NCBI RefSeq assembly: GCF_030504545.1 | Contig: NZ_JAUKWP010000005.1 | Coordinates: forward strand, 1-64,000 | Reading direction: 5' to 3' | DNA length: 64,000 nucleotides | DNA from: Lactobacillus sp. YT155 | GTDB taxonomy: Bacteria > Bacillota > Bacilli > Lactobacillales > Lactobacillaceae | In this document: piece by piece, positions 9,036-17,171 of the stretch | How positions within the stretch are numbered: position 1 is the first letter of the stretch | Layout: the number at the start of each line of letters is the position of its first letter | The notes under the pieces: model-generated | What the model was told of the DNA's origin: nothing | The model's input: the letters and a program-made list of their open reading frames with translations, nothing else | The model's database searches: none | Position numbers and translations under genes: made by a program

Positions 9036-9977
9036 TTATTTGATGTACTTGTCTAAAAACTTCGTTACTTTATTTTGATATAATTGAGGATTTTTTTCAA
9101 ATGATTTTGCATGTCCAACGCCCTTAATTACCCAGAGTTCTTTGGGACCCTTAGTTGCCTTGTAGTTTTTGTAAACCATGTTAGTTGGTACAAAATCATC
9201 TTTTCCTCCGTGAATGAAGAAAACAGGCAAATGATTATTCTTTAGTTGATCAACGCTACTAGCTACATATGGATCATAGCCACCCTTTACTATCGTTACC
9301 CAACTGAGAATCTTAACTAGTGGAACTGGTGGAATATTGTATAAATTACCAGCTTCGTAGAATAATTCATCTTTCAAAGATGAATAGCCACAATCTTCGA
9401 CAATTGCTTTAACCTGAGATGGTAGATTAATTCCACTCATCATCATAACCGTGGCCCCACCCATACTAATTCCGTAGAGAACAATCTGGGAATCAGTACC
9501 ATCTTTAGCGATTACTTTGTTTACCCATTTTGCGTAATCATCTTTATCGGTCCAACCGTAACCAATAACTTCTCCTTCACTTTGACCATGAGCTCGATCA
9601 TCAGGAGCCAGCACGTTATAACCCATATCATGAAACATCTTGATTTGTTGAGCCATATCTTCTTTTTTACCCATGAAACCATGAGCAACGACAACGGTTT
9701 TTTTCGTTGGTTTTTCAGCTGGCACATAAGCAGCCACCAACTTTAAATTACCACCAGCTGAGGTTTGTTTCCACGTTTGTTTATTTTCTTTGAGCCATTT
9801 TTTGGCGGCCGTTTCTTTCTTAGTTACTTTCTCACTATCCAAAAATGATTTTTCACCTGGAACAAACGCCACTTGATAGAAATAAAGACTGGCTGCAGTA
9901 AGTGCTGCTGCAATTACCACAACAATTGCTGTCAGCCAACTGATTATTTTCTTTTTTCTGCCCATTTTTTTCTTCAT
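9036..9977 (-). CDS. Membrane-anchored alpha/beta hydrolase
   Basis: 313 residues: a basic N-terminus and one membrane helix (about residues 10-32), then an extracytoplasmic alpha/beta hydrolase domain. Visible motifs are the oxyanion strand VVVAHGFMG, the nucleophile elbow GISMGG (Ser), HGGKDDFVP (acid) and GVGHAKSF (catalytic His). This is the BAAT/YqkD-like group found attached to the outside of Gram-positive membranes; the substrate is probably an ester or amide but is unknown. The start follows AGGTGAAAAT. It may share a transcript with the tRNA-Thr gene 14 bases downstream. Confidence 0.85.
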   Translation of the reverse strand: MKKKMGRKKKIISWLTAIVVVIAAALTAASLYFYQVAFVPGEKSFLDSEKVTKKETAAKKWLKENKQTWKQTSAGGNLKLVAAYVPAEKPTKKTVVVAHGFMGKKEDMAQQIKMFHDMGYNVLAPDDRAHGQSEGEVIGYGWTDKDDYAKWVNKVIAKDGTDSQIVLYGISMGGATVMMMSGINLPSQVKAIVEDCGYSSLKDELFYEAGNLYNIPPVPLVKILSWVTIVKGGYDPYVASSVDQLKNNHLPVFFIHGGKDDFVPTNMVYKNYKATKGPKELWVIKGVGHAKSFEKNPQLYQNKVTKFLDKYIK

Positions 9978-10003
9978 ATTTTCACCTATCGGTTATTGTA
10001 ATA

Positions 10004-10025
10004 AAAAAGCCAGCAATAGCTGGCT
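10004..10025 (-). terminator. Rho-independent terminator after tRNA-Asn
   Basis: AGCCAGC (10008-10014) pairs with GCTGGCT (10019-10025) around a 4-base loop; on the minus strand a six-T run follows. It separates tRNA-Asn from the hydrolase gene. Confidence 0.85.
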
Positions 10026-10031
10026 GATCGA

Positions 10032-10104
10032 CTCCGGTTGTCAGGCTCGAACTGACGACAACCTGATTAACAGTCAGGTGCTCTACCAACTGAGCTAAAC
10101 CGGA
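10032..10104 (-). tRNA. tRNA-Asn (anticodon GUU)
   Basis: Acceptor stem TCCGGTT pairs with AACCGGA, discriminator G. Anticodon stem CCTGA/TCAGG with loop CTGTTAA gives GTT. D- and T-arms are intact, and no CCA is encoded. It lies downstream of serS. Confidence 0.95.
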
Positions 10105-10167
10105 ATAATAACTTGACGACTAATAAATGATAGCTTTTTTAAAAAATCTAGTCAAGTCATTTTTATA

Positions 10168-11445
10168 CTATTTTGTTATCTTCTTAACCCCATTCATATA
10201 CGGAACAAGCACTTCTGGAATCGTAACTGTGCCATCTTCATTTTGATAATTTTCTAGAATTGCTGCGACAGTTCTACCTACTGCTAATCCAGATCCATTA
10301 AGGGTATGCAACAAGTTAACTTTTCCGTTCTCATCACGATAACGAATTTGGGCACGACGTGCTTGGAAATCTTCACAGTTTGAGCAGCTTGAAATCTCAC
10401 GATAAGTTTTTTGTGCTGGCATCCAAACTTCGAGATCATATGTCTTAGCAGCGGAGAAACTAGCATCTCCACTTGCTAAAACAATCCGGTGATATGGAAG
10501 ATTTAATTTCTCAAGAATGCTTTCTGCATCCAAAGTCATTTGCTCCAATTCGTCATATGAAGTTTCTGGCTTAGTAAATTTCACCATTTCGACCTTGTTG
10601 AATTGGTGCATTCTAATTAAACCACGAGTGTCACGTCCGGCACTTCCCGCTTCAGAACGAAAACTTGGACTCAAAGCTGTGAATTTTTGAGGCAACTTCT
10701 CTTCATCAAGAATTTCGCCTCGGTAAAAGTTGGTTAAGGGCACTTCTGCAGTGGGAATTAATGTCAATGGATCTTCTTCATTCATGACCGTGTATACATC
10801 TTCAGTAAACTTAGGAAACTGCGAGGTTCCAAACATTGATTCATTGTTAACTAAATAAGGCGTAATCATTTCTTGATACTCTTCTTTAGCATGTTCATCG
10901 AGCATAAAGTTATAGATAGCACGTTCTAATTTTGCTCCTAGACCCATGTAGTAGACGAAGCGACTTCCGGAAACTTTTGCAGCACGTTCAAAATCAAGAA
11001 TTTCTAAATCTTCTCCAAGTTCAAAATGAGCTTTTGGTGTGAAATCAAAGTCTCTAATCTCACCCCATTGTTTCACTTCTTCATTGTAACTTTCGTCAGG
11101 TCCAACAGGCACAGTATCAGATGGGAAGTTTGGCAAGCGCACTAAAATATAATTCATTTTCTCATCAATATCATTTAATTGACTGTCTAAATCTTTAATC
11201 TTTGCCGATACTTCTTGCATAGCATTAATCTGCTCGATAGCGTCTTCTTTATTACGTTTTGCTTGAGCAATCTCTTGTGAAACGTTATTACGTTCAGCCT
11301 TTAATTCTTCGGTTTTTACAAGAATTTCACGACGCTTAGCATCGAAATCTACAACCTCATCAATTTCTTCAGCTTTAACACCGCGAGCTGCTAACTTATC
11401 CTTTGCCCATTGTGGATCTTTTCTAATTTTTTTAATATCTAACAT
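10168..11445 (-). CDS. serS: Seryl-tRNA synthetase
   Basis: 425 residues, the normal bacterial length. It charges tRNA-Ser (and tRNA-Sec where present) with serine in the cytoplasm. Residues 1-100 form the long helical arm that grips the tRNA long variable arm (many K/E/Q residues with heptad spacing). The class II core follows: [33 protein letters not shown] (motif 2 region) and a C-terminal [18 protein letters not shown] (motif 3). The start chosen is MLDIKKIR at 11445 because AAGGAGGT lies seven bases before it; an ORF extension to 11463 has no site. Expression is controlled by the T-box leader directly upstream. Confidence 0.97.
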   Translation of the reverse strand: MLDIKKIRKDPQWAKDKLAARGVKAEEIDEVVDFDAKRREILVKTEELKAERNNVSQEIAQAKRNKEDAIEQINAMQEVSAKIKDLDSQLNDIDEKMNYILVRLPNFPSDTVPVGPDESYNEEVKQWGEIRDFDFTPKAHFELGEDLEILDFERAAKVSGSRFVYYMGLGAKLERAIYNFMLDEHAKEEYQEMITPYLVNNESMFGTSQFPKFTEDVYTVMNEEDPLTLIPTAEVPLTNFYRGEILDEEKLPQKFTALSPSFRSEAGSAGRDTRGLIRMHQFNKVEMVKFTKPETSYDELEQMTLDAESILEKLNLPYHRIVLASGDASFSAAKTYDLEVWMPAQKTYREISSCSNCEDFQARRAQIRYRDENGKVNLLHTLNGSGLAVGRTVAAILENYQNEDGTVTIPEVLVPYMNGVKKITK

Positions 11446-11465
11446 TTTTTCTACCTCCTTCAAAT

Positions 11466-11680
11466 AAAAAAAGCCGACTCTCCCTAACTAAAGGGACGAA
11501 TCGACTTGTTCGCGGTACCACCCGAATTCAAGCATATAAAAATACACTTGCACTTCATTGGATGATAACGATCTCCGTCGATGGCTTCTAACCATAAGCT
11601 CGAATGCTGGAATAGGATTCTTATTAGTTCACACCAACCACTAACTCTCTGAAATAAATCACATAGGCATTCTCAATTGC
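11466..11680 (-). promoter_or_regulatory. T-box riboswitch, serine-specific
   Basis: On the minus strand the leader carries stem I with the AGAGAG motif, a specifier loop in which TCC (Ser codon) sits just before GCATTC, and that GCATTC closes stem I with GAATGC. The T-box bulge GGGTGGTACCGCG is at about 11510-11524. A terminator hairpin (GTCGATTCGTCCCT with AGGGAGAGTCGGC, then seven T) ends at about 11468. Uncharged tRNA-Ser should stabilise the antiterminator and switch on serS. Confidence 0.95.
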
Positions 11681-11721
11681 TTGTTGTAAATATAATAATG
11701 TATCGAAATAAATAATTCAAC

Positions 11722-13281
11722 TTATCTATTGTTCAAAGTTTTTTGATTAGTCCACATTTCGTGAATCAAACTGTACAATTCGCCATATTGTCCTTCTAGT
11801 CCGCCATAAATCCACCGGAAGATAAAGGCATTACTATCGATACCTTCAGGCAATAACTGCTCACTTTCACTAATAACCAAATCAGCTTTTTGAACATCAT
11901 CAGTAACGTCTACATAAGGAATTGACTCAAGCATCTGCATCAAGTCACTATGAATCATGAAGAAACGTTCCATATCAATAAAGACTTGAATTCGATTCTC
12001 TTTGCGGTTCAAAACCACTCGTTGACTGATTAAGTCATACATTGCCTCGGCAATATTCACAGTGTCATTACTAAAGAATTGGAATGGCTCCTCTTTAGCA
12101 ACTTGTTGGACCGTATCCAGAGCCATTTTCTTAATTTCTGGGTATTCTAAACGTTGCATGGATAGTTGATAATTTAAGTAAAAATCAGCCAGTCCCATGA
12201 AATTCTCTTTGAAGGAGATGCTGGCAATTGCAGATGAAACAAAATTATTTCGGAATTGCTTCATTGCCTTATCATCAAAATTCATCGCTTTTTTCAAGTC
12301 CAATGGAAACTTGCTTATTACTTCATTAATAAAGCGATATGTTTCCGGATTTGATTGTTGATACAACGAAGTCAATTTCTCAATTGCGGCATCATCTTGT
12401 GGCATAAAGGTTGGCATGCAAGTGATGTATAAATAATAATGTGCCGACTCAATATGTTCTTGTTCAGGAGTTAAAGTTGCTGGTAGCTTCTTAGCTTCGC
12501 GATAACTCTTAACCACATTAGGATGAGGATATCTTAGTAATTTATTAGAAAGATCTTGATTACTAATATGGCGTCCTTGACCCGAACAGATATTATTAAT
12601 TGCCACAAAAGTAGCATAAAATTCTAGAGAGGTTTTGTCTGGAAGTGGAACTTGAAATTCATTTAAAACATATTTTACGAAGTCCAAACACTCATCATGA
12701 GAAATATCTGCAAAAGGCCATTCATAGCCACGAGTGGCATTCCACATAATTCCAGTTAAGCCCAAGCGAATCATCTTCTCGTCACCAATCAAGCGAATTG
12801 GTTCATAGGTCAATCGTAAGTTGAACTTACGCATGATAGTTCGTAATGGTTTTAAGTGACGTAAGACCGTTGCCTTACTGGAATTTTCTCCTTCATAAAA
12901 CTTCTCAAAGGATGTACATTCTTGATTAATAACACAATTCATGATGAATCTGTAAGGATGAGAATTCTTCACAAGATAGAAATGGTATTGATCGGGATCA
13001 ACGTTAAAGACCTCAAACATGCTAGGGTCTTTCTTCCCTAGTATTTCTGACATATCATCTAGAATTCCTAAATAAGTGTTGTAAATACTACCGTAGCTCT
13101 TCTTCAATAGTAGGGCAATTTGGCGTAAATTAACTTCATCTATTTGGTAGTCTAAAGCTCCATAAGTTGATAAGCGATCAGTGTCAGCCATTTCTCTAAC
13201 TTTAATCTGAACGATTTTAATGAATAAATTCAGTTTTTCGGCATCAGATGATGTTAGAAATAAATCTTTTGATTTCTCCAT
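11722..13281 (-). CDS. Mga-like transcriptional regulator
   Basis: 519 residues, the size of Mga/AtxA-type regulators. An N-terminal helix-turn-helix region (KSYGSIYNTYLGILDDM, then a second pair with KATVLRHLKPLRTIMRKFNL before a conserved LxGDEKxIR-like segment, LIGDEKMIRLG) is followed by a helical PRD-like middle and an EIIB-like C-terminus (DLVISESEQLL). Relatives are DNA-binding activators whose PRD domains respond to PTS phosphorylation; His residues suited to that exist but cannot be assigned by eye. The start at 13281 has GAGGAGTG before it. It lies 62 bases after lysP on the same strand, so lysine control may extend to it. Targets are unknown. Confidence 0.7.
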   Translation of the reverse strand: MEKSKDLFLTSSDAEKLNLFIKIVQIKVREMADTDRLSTYGALDYQIDEVNLRQIALLLKKSYGSIYNTYLGILDDMSEILGKKDPSMFEVFNVDPDQYHFYLVKNSHPYRFIMNCVINQECTSFEKFYEGENSSKATVLRHLKPLRTIMRKFNLRLTYEPIRLIGDEKMIRLGLTGIMWNATRGYEWPFADISHDECLDFVKYVLNEFQVPLPDKTSLEFYATFVAINNICSGQGRHISNQDLSNKLLRYPHPNVVKSYREAKKLPATLTPEQEHIESAHYYLYITCMPTFMPQDDAAIEKLTSLYQQSNPETYRFINEVISKFPLDLKKAMNFDDKAMKQFRNNFVSSAIASISFKENFMGLADFYLNYQLSMQRLEYPEIKKMALDTVQQVAKEEPFQFFSNDTVNIAEAMYDLISQRVVLNRKENRIQVFIDMERFFMIHSDLMQMLESIPYVDVTDDVQKADLVISESEQLLPEGIDSNAFIFRWIYGGLEGQYGELYSLIHEMWTNQKTLNNR

Positions 13282-13343
13282 GTCACTCCTCAAATTTCAA
13301 ATTCATTTTTATGTTAATTTATTTTACTTTTTTAAACACTTAT

Positions 13344-14768
13344 TTACAACTCAATATCCTCTAATTTAATCATTTTTGTTTTATATTTAATTTTATAGTA
13401 AAGATAAAACCCTATGAATAAAGGAATACTCATGTAACTTATTAGTAAATTAAACCAATTAAATGAAACTAAAGAATTGATATCTTGTCCCAAAATTACG
13501 ATAATCCCAAGAAAAATTGCTAATAATGGTCCGAAAGGAAAGAGTGGTGCTTTGTATTTTAGAACTCCCAGATCTTTCTTCTGAACAATAAATGCTCTTC
13601 TGAAACGATAATGTGACCAAGCAATTCCTAGCCAGGCAATAAATCCAGTTAAACCACTGGCAGCTACCAATAATTCATAGAAGTTCTTGCCAACAATACT
13701 TAATAGTAGAACTACTAATCCAAAAACTCCGGTAAGGATTAATGAAATTACCGGCACACCACGAAGACTGGTTTTCGAGAACACTTTAGGAGCGAAATTC
13801 ATTTCACCCATCGACCAGAGCATTCGTGTAGCGGCGTACATCCCTGAATTGGCAGCCGACAAGACCGCAATCAGAATAACACCATTGATGATATCCGCAG
13901 CTCCAACTAGACCTAGCTTATCAAAAACTAAAGTAAATGGACTAATAGCGATATCTTTTACGCTAGAACCCAGTAATTGTGGTGATGTATAAGGTATTAA
14001 AGCCCCAATTACAAAAATTGCCACTACGTAAAAAATCAAAATACGCCAAAAAACTTGTTTGATTGCCTTTGGAATACTTTTTTCAGGATGTTTGGTTTCT
14101 CCTGCAGTAATTCCGATTAATTCAGTACCCTGGAATGAAAAACCAGCAACAACGAAAACACTTAACATTGCTGGAATACCACCAACAAACGGTGCTTGTT
14201 TGTAATGAAAGTTACTTAAACCAACAGCTGGTTTACCATTAATTCCAAAGAAAATCATTGCTCCACCAACAATAATGAATGCAATAACAGTAGCAACTTT
14301 AATCAAGGACATCCAATATTCTGATTCAGCAAATGTTTTTACTGAAACAATATTGATAAAGAAAATAACAATTAAGAAGAATAAACTGATTAACCAACCT
14401 GGTATTGTTGGTAACCAATAATGCACAATAATTGCAGTAGTCGATAGATCAACCGCTAAGGTAATAGCCCAGTTAAACCAATAATTCCAACCAAGAGCAA
14501 ACCCAACCGCCGGGTCAACAAAACGATTTGCATAGGTTGAAAATGAACCTGATACCGGAATATACGTTGCCATTTCTCCTAAACTAGTCATTAAGAAATA
14601 GACCATAATTCCGATAGCAACATAAGCCACCATTGCTCCACCAGGACCAGCTTTAGAAATGGTTGCTCCACTTGCGACAAATAATCCTGTTCCAATACTT
14701 CCTCCTAGAGCTATCATCGACAGATGTCGAGTTCTAAGAGATCTCTTTACTTCTGTATGTTCTGCCAT
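13344..14768 (-). CDS. lysP: Lysine-specific permease (APC superfamily)
   Basis: 474 residues with 12 membrane helices. The N-terminal block (LRTRHLSMIALGGSIGTG, then ATISKAGPGGA, YFLMTSLGEMATYIPVSGSF, and FALGWNYWFNWAITLAVDLS) is the pattern I recall for E. coli LysP, a proton-driven lysine importer. The unwound helix-1 motif GGSIGTG, which binds the substrate amino group, is intact. Independent support comes from the lysine riboswitch just upstream. An APC permease for another cationic amino acid is less likely. The Mga-like gene follows in the same direction. Confidence 0.93.
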   Translation of the reverse strand: MAEHTEVKRSLRTRHLSMIALGGSIGTGLFVASGATISKAGPGGAMVAYVAIGIMVYFLMTSLGEMATYIPVSGSFSTYANRFVDPAVGFALGWNYWFNWAITLAVDLSTTAIIVHYWLPTIPGWLISLFFLIVIFFINIVSVKTFAESEYWMSLIKVATVIAFIIVGGAMIFFGINGKPAVGLSNFHYKQAPFVGGIPAMLSVFVVAGFSFQGTELIGITAGETKHPEKSIPKAIKQVFWRILIFYVVAIFVIGALIPYTSPQLLGSSVKDIAISPFTLVFDKLGLVGAADIINGVILIAVLSAANSGMYAATRMLWSMGEMNFAPKVFSKTSLRGVPVISLILTGVFGLVVLLLSIVGKNFYELLVAASGLTGFIAWLGIAWSHYRFRRAFIVQKKDLGVLKYKAPLFPFGPLLAIFLGIIVILGQDINSLVSFNWFNLLISYMSIPLFIGFYLYYKIKYKTKMIKLEDIEL

Positions 14769-14813
14769 ACTTCCTACCTACTTATAAAAAATTACAAATA
14801 GACCAAAATAACT

Positions 14814-15045
14814 AAAAAAACTCCTCGTCATCAGCGTTCGCCAATAACAAAGAGTTTAGACTTTACCTACTCAGTTATTAATAGCACTCCGCATTTTTGC
14901 GACAGTATATTACCTCTTAAGTAATATCCCAACCAATACTTCTCATAGTAAATATTGATTTCGGCATCTTCTCCTTTCAATAGAAATTCTAGTCACTATG
15001 TTGACAATTCCTACCTACTGATAGTTGATGCGCCTCTATTTGTTA
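14814..15045 (-). promoter_or_regulatory. Lysine riboswitch (L box)
   Basis: Read on the minus strand, the conserved L-box elements appear in order: ATAGAGGCGCATCAAC at the 5' end, AAAGGAGAAGATGCCGAAA in the middle, and CTGTCGCAAAAATGCGGAGTG toward the 3' side (paired GTCGCA/TGCGG). These match lysC leader elements of Bacillus. A terminator (AACTC... with GAGGAGTT followed by seven T) ends at about 14814. Lysine binding should terminate transcription before lysP. Confidence 0.93.
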
Positions 15046-15079
15046 ACCATATTCTAGTATAAGTAACTATTTTACGCAA

Positions 15080-15559
15080 TCATTGCTTTAAACTTTTCAT
15101 ATAATATTCCTGATTTTTCATTCCCAGAATACTCATGTCAGCTTCATATTTATACTCAAAGCCATTATTTAAAAGGATTTTTTTTGAAGCAATATTTTCT
15201 TTAAAAGTGCTTGCCCAAATCTCAGTTAAGCCATTCTTTTGTCCATACTTAATCCCTAACTCCACAACTTTAGTGCCAATTCCCTGGTTCTGGTATTGGC
15301 TGTCGATTGTTATTCCTAATTCCTTAGTATGAATCAAGTCCTCAGACTGCCCACGACTATTTAAAAAAACTACTCCAACAAATTTCCCGTCGAGTAAGAT
15401 TTTTTGCTCCCATTGACTATCAACAATTTGATTAAAAAAATGTTGTGCTTGTTCTTCAGTATAGTCACTAGGAATTCCCGCATTTTGAGAAGTGGGTTCT
15501 TTAAGTAATTGATAAAAATCTTCAAAATCTTGCTTGGTAAAATTCTTAAGTTCAATCAT
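15080..15559 (-). CDS. GNAT N-acetyltransferase
   Basis: 159 residues with a full GNAT fold: an acetyl-CoA pyrophosphate loop at QYQNQGIGTKVVEL (R/Q-x-x-G-x-G/A) and a later NIASKKILLNNGFEYK segment, as in the RimJ/RimL-like branch. It transfers an acetyl group from acetyl-CoA to an unknown amine. The gene overlaps the TetR gene by eight bases, so the two are translationally coupled. Its substrate could be a toxic compound also handled by the divergent ABC exporter, but this is only context. Confidence 0.85.
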   Translation of the reverse strand: MIELKNFTKQDFEDFYQLLKEPTSQNAGIPSDYTEEQAQHFFNQIVDSQWEQKILLDGKFVGVVFLNSRGQSEDLIHTKELGITIDSQYQNQGIGTKVVELGIKYGQKNGLTEIWASTFKENIASKKILLNNGFEYKYEADMSILGMKNQEYYMKSLKQ

Positions 15560-16112
15560 TCTTCATTATCCCATGGAAAAATAAGTCGATAAATTCCAAC
15601 GTATCTGTGGATGTCGTACCATCCATATTCGTTACATATTTCATCAACACATCAATATAGATCAAAATAGTCCGATTTGAAATCTCTGGTCTTAGCTCCC
15701 CAGACTTACGTCCTTGTTCAAAGAAGTCATGCCAGAAATATTCTTTTCCTTCATTATACGCAATCATCACTTCATTTTTGCCATCATTTTCGCGCATACT
15801 TTTTAACATGAAATTTGCAAAGTCTGGATGAATAACCGCTGCGCCCGCATACTTTGCATGAATCATGGCTTTAACTTTTTCTTTGAAATCAAGTTGATCG
15901 TTATCGATTATTTCTTGAAAGTCCGTATAACCGTCTTTAATCGCCTTGATAATAACTGTATGCCCAAGATTTTCCTTATTCTTGAAGTATTTAAAAATAG
16001 TAACTTTCGATACTCCAGCATCTTCAGCAATATCTTCAATTTTTGTTTTTTTATATCCATCTTGATAGAACAGCTTCTGAGCTGAAGCTAAAATAACACC
16101 TTTTTTATCCAT
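15552..16112 (-). CDS. TetR-family repressor of the adjacent ABC exporter
   Basis: 186 residues. An N-terminal helix-turn-helix is clear: ASAQKLFYQDGYKKTKIEDIAEDAGVSKVTIFKYFKNKENL, shown here by its key parts GVSKVTIFKYF (recognition helix). The C-terminal ligand domain is helical and unassigned. The start at 16112 follows GGGAG; upstream in-frame codons to 16151 lack a site and overlap the operator region. It is divergent from the ABC exporter, and palindromes GTTCATTT/AAATGAAC lie between them, including near its own 5' end, which fits autoregulation. Confidence 0.85.
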   Translation of the reverse strand: MDKKGVILASAQKLFYQDGYKKTKIEDIAEDAGVSKVTIFKYFKNKENLGHTVIIKAIKDGYTDFQEIIDNDQLDFKEKVKAMIHAKYAGAAVIHPDFANFMLKSMRENDGKNEVMIAYNEGKEYFWHDFFEQGRKSGELRPEISNRTILIYIDVLMKYVTNMDGTTSTDTLEFIDLFFHGIMKND

Positions 16113-16143
16113 ACGTTTACTCCCTGAACTATGAATTAACGTC

Positions 16144-16220
16144 AAGTTCATTTTATCGTAAAATTCCCATTTTTCAAGTATTTATGAAATGAACTATTTA
16201 TATATATAAAGTTCATTTTA
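16144..16220. promoter_or_regulatory. Putative TetR operators (three GTTCATTT half-sites)
   Basis: AAATGAACT (16187-16195) and AGTTCATTT (16210-16218) form a perfect inverted repeat. A third copy, AAGTTCATTTTA, lies at 16144-16155, just before the TetR gene. The sites flank the divergent start region and sit immediately upstream of the exporter -35 box. Confidence 0.7.
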
Positions 16221-16223
16221 TGG

Positions 16224-16252
16224 TTGACTTTCCATTTAACAAGTATTACTAT
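16224..16252 (+). promoter_or_regulatory. Promoter of the ABC exporter operon
   Basis: TTGACT (16224-16229) and TACTAT (16247-16252) are separated by exactly 17 bases, next to the TetR-type inverted repeat and 26 bases before the exporter start codon. Confidence 0.75.
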
Positions 16253-16277
16253 CATCTTGAATTTGGAGGAAGTAATA

Positions 16278-17171
16278 ATGACAACACAACTAAAAATCAC
16301 TAATTTAACAAAGAAATTCAAGAACTTTACCGCTCTTAATAATATTAATTTAGAGTTAAACTCTGGTGAGGTTCTCGGATATATCGGACCTAACGGTGCT
16401 GGTAAATCGACAACTATCCGATCCATCTTAGGAATTTTACATCCAACTAATGGACAAATCGAGATTTTTGGACAAGATGCTTTTAAAGATGCTTCCAAAA
16501 TTCACGAAAAACTTGCTTACGTGCCTGGTGATGTTTATCTTTGGCCCAATTTAACCGGTGGCGAAACGATTGACCTACTATTAAAAATGAACAATCAAAA
16601 ACATTCTCAACTGACTGATGAGCTTATTAAAGATTTTGATTTAGATATTAGTAAGAAGAACAAAACTTATTCGAAAGGTAACCGTCAAAAAGTAGCTTTG
16701 ATTGCGGCTTTTTCAACCGAGGCGGAAATCTATATTTTTGACGAACCTACTTCAGGATTGGATCCTTTGAACGAAGAAGTTTTCAAGAAACATCTAAAAA
16801 AACTAAAAGATAACGGTAAGAGTATTCTCTTATCTAGTCATATCTTAAGTGAAGTTCAAGAAGTGGCTGACCGCATTGCAATCATCAGAAATGGTCAGAT
16901 TATTCAAACTGGTACTCTAGAGGAAATGCAATACTTAACCGATACTTTAGTTGAAGCTCAAGTATCTGGTGACCCTCAAGAACTTAAGAATATGCCCGGA
17001 GTTTCTAATCTAGTTATCAAGGACAAAAAAGTTAGTTTCCAAGTGGATTCTGATAACCTCAACAATACAATTAACTACTTAAGTTCAATTGGACTTGCTA
17101 GTCTCAAGAGTACCAAACCTACTTTGGAACAGATTTTCCTACAATATTATAAGGTTAGTGGTGACAAGTAA
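16278..17171 (+). CDS. ABC transporter ATP-binding protein
   Basis: 297 residues from the ATG after GGAGGAAG. All ABC ATPase motifs are visible: Walker A GPNGAGKST, signature YSKGNRQKVAL (SKGNR variant typical of ABC-2 type exporters), Walker B IYIFDEPTSGLDP and switch SSHILSE. A C-terminal extension of about 90 residues is typical of drug/antibiotic exporters such as the CcmA/BcrA group. It powers the permease encoded next, whose ATG overlaps its TAA by one base. The TetR gene is divergent. Confidence 0.93.
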   Translation: MTTQLKITNLTKKFKNFTALNNINLELNSGEVLGYIGPNGAGKSTTIRSILGILHPTNGQIEIFGQDAFKDASKIHEKLAYVPGDVYLWPNLTGGETIDLLLKMNNQKHSQLTDELIKDFDLDISKKNKTYSKGNRQKVALIAAFSTEAEIYIFDEPTSGLDPLNEEVFKKHLKKLKDNGKSILLSSHILSEVQEVADRIAIIRNGQIIQTGTLEEMQYLTDTLVEAQVSGDPQELKNMPGVSNLVIKDKKVSFQVDSDNLNNTINYLSSIGLASLKSTKPTLEQIFLQYYKVSGDK

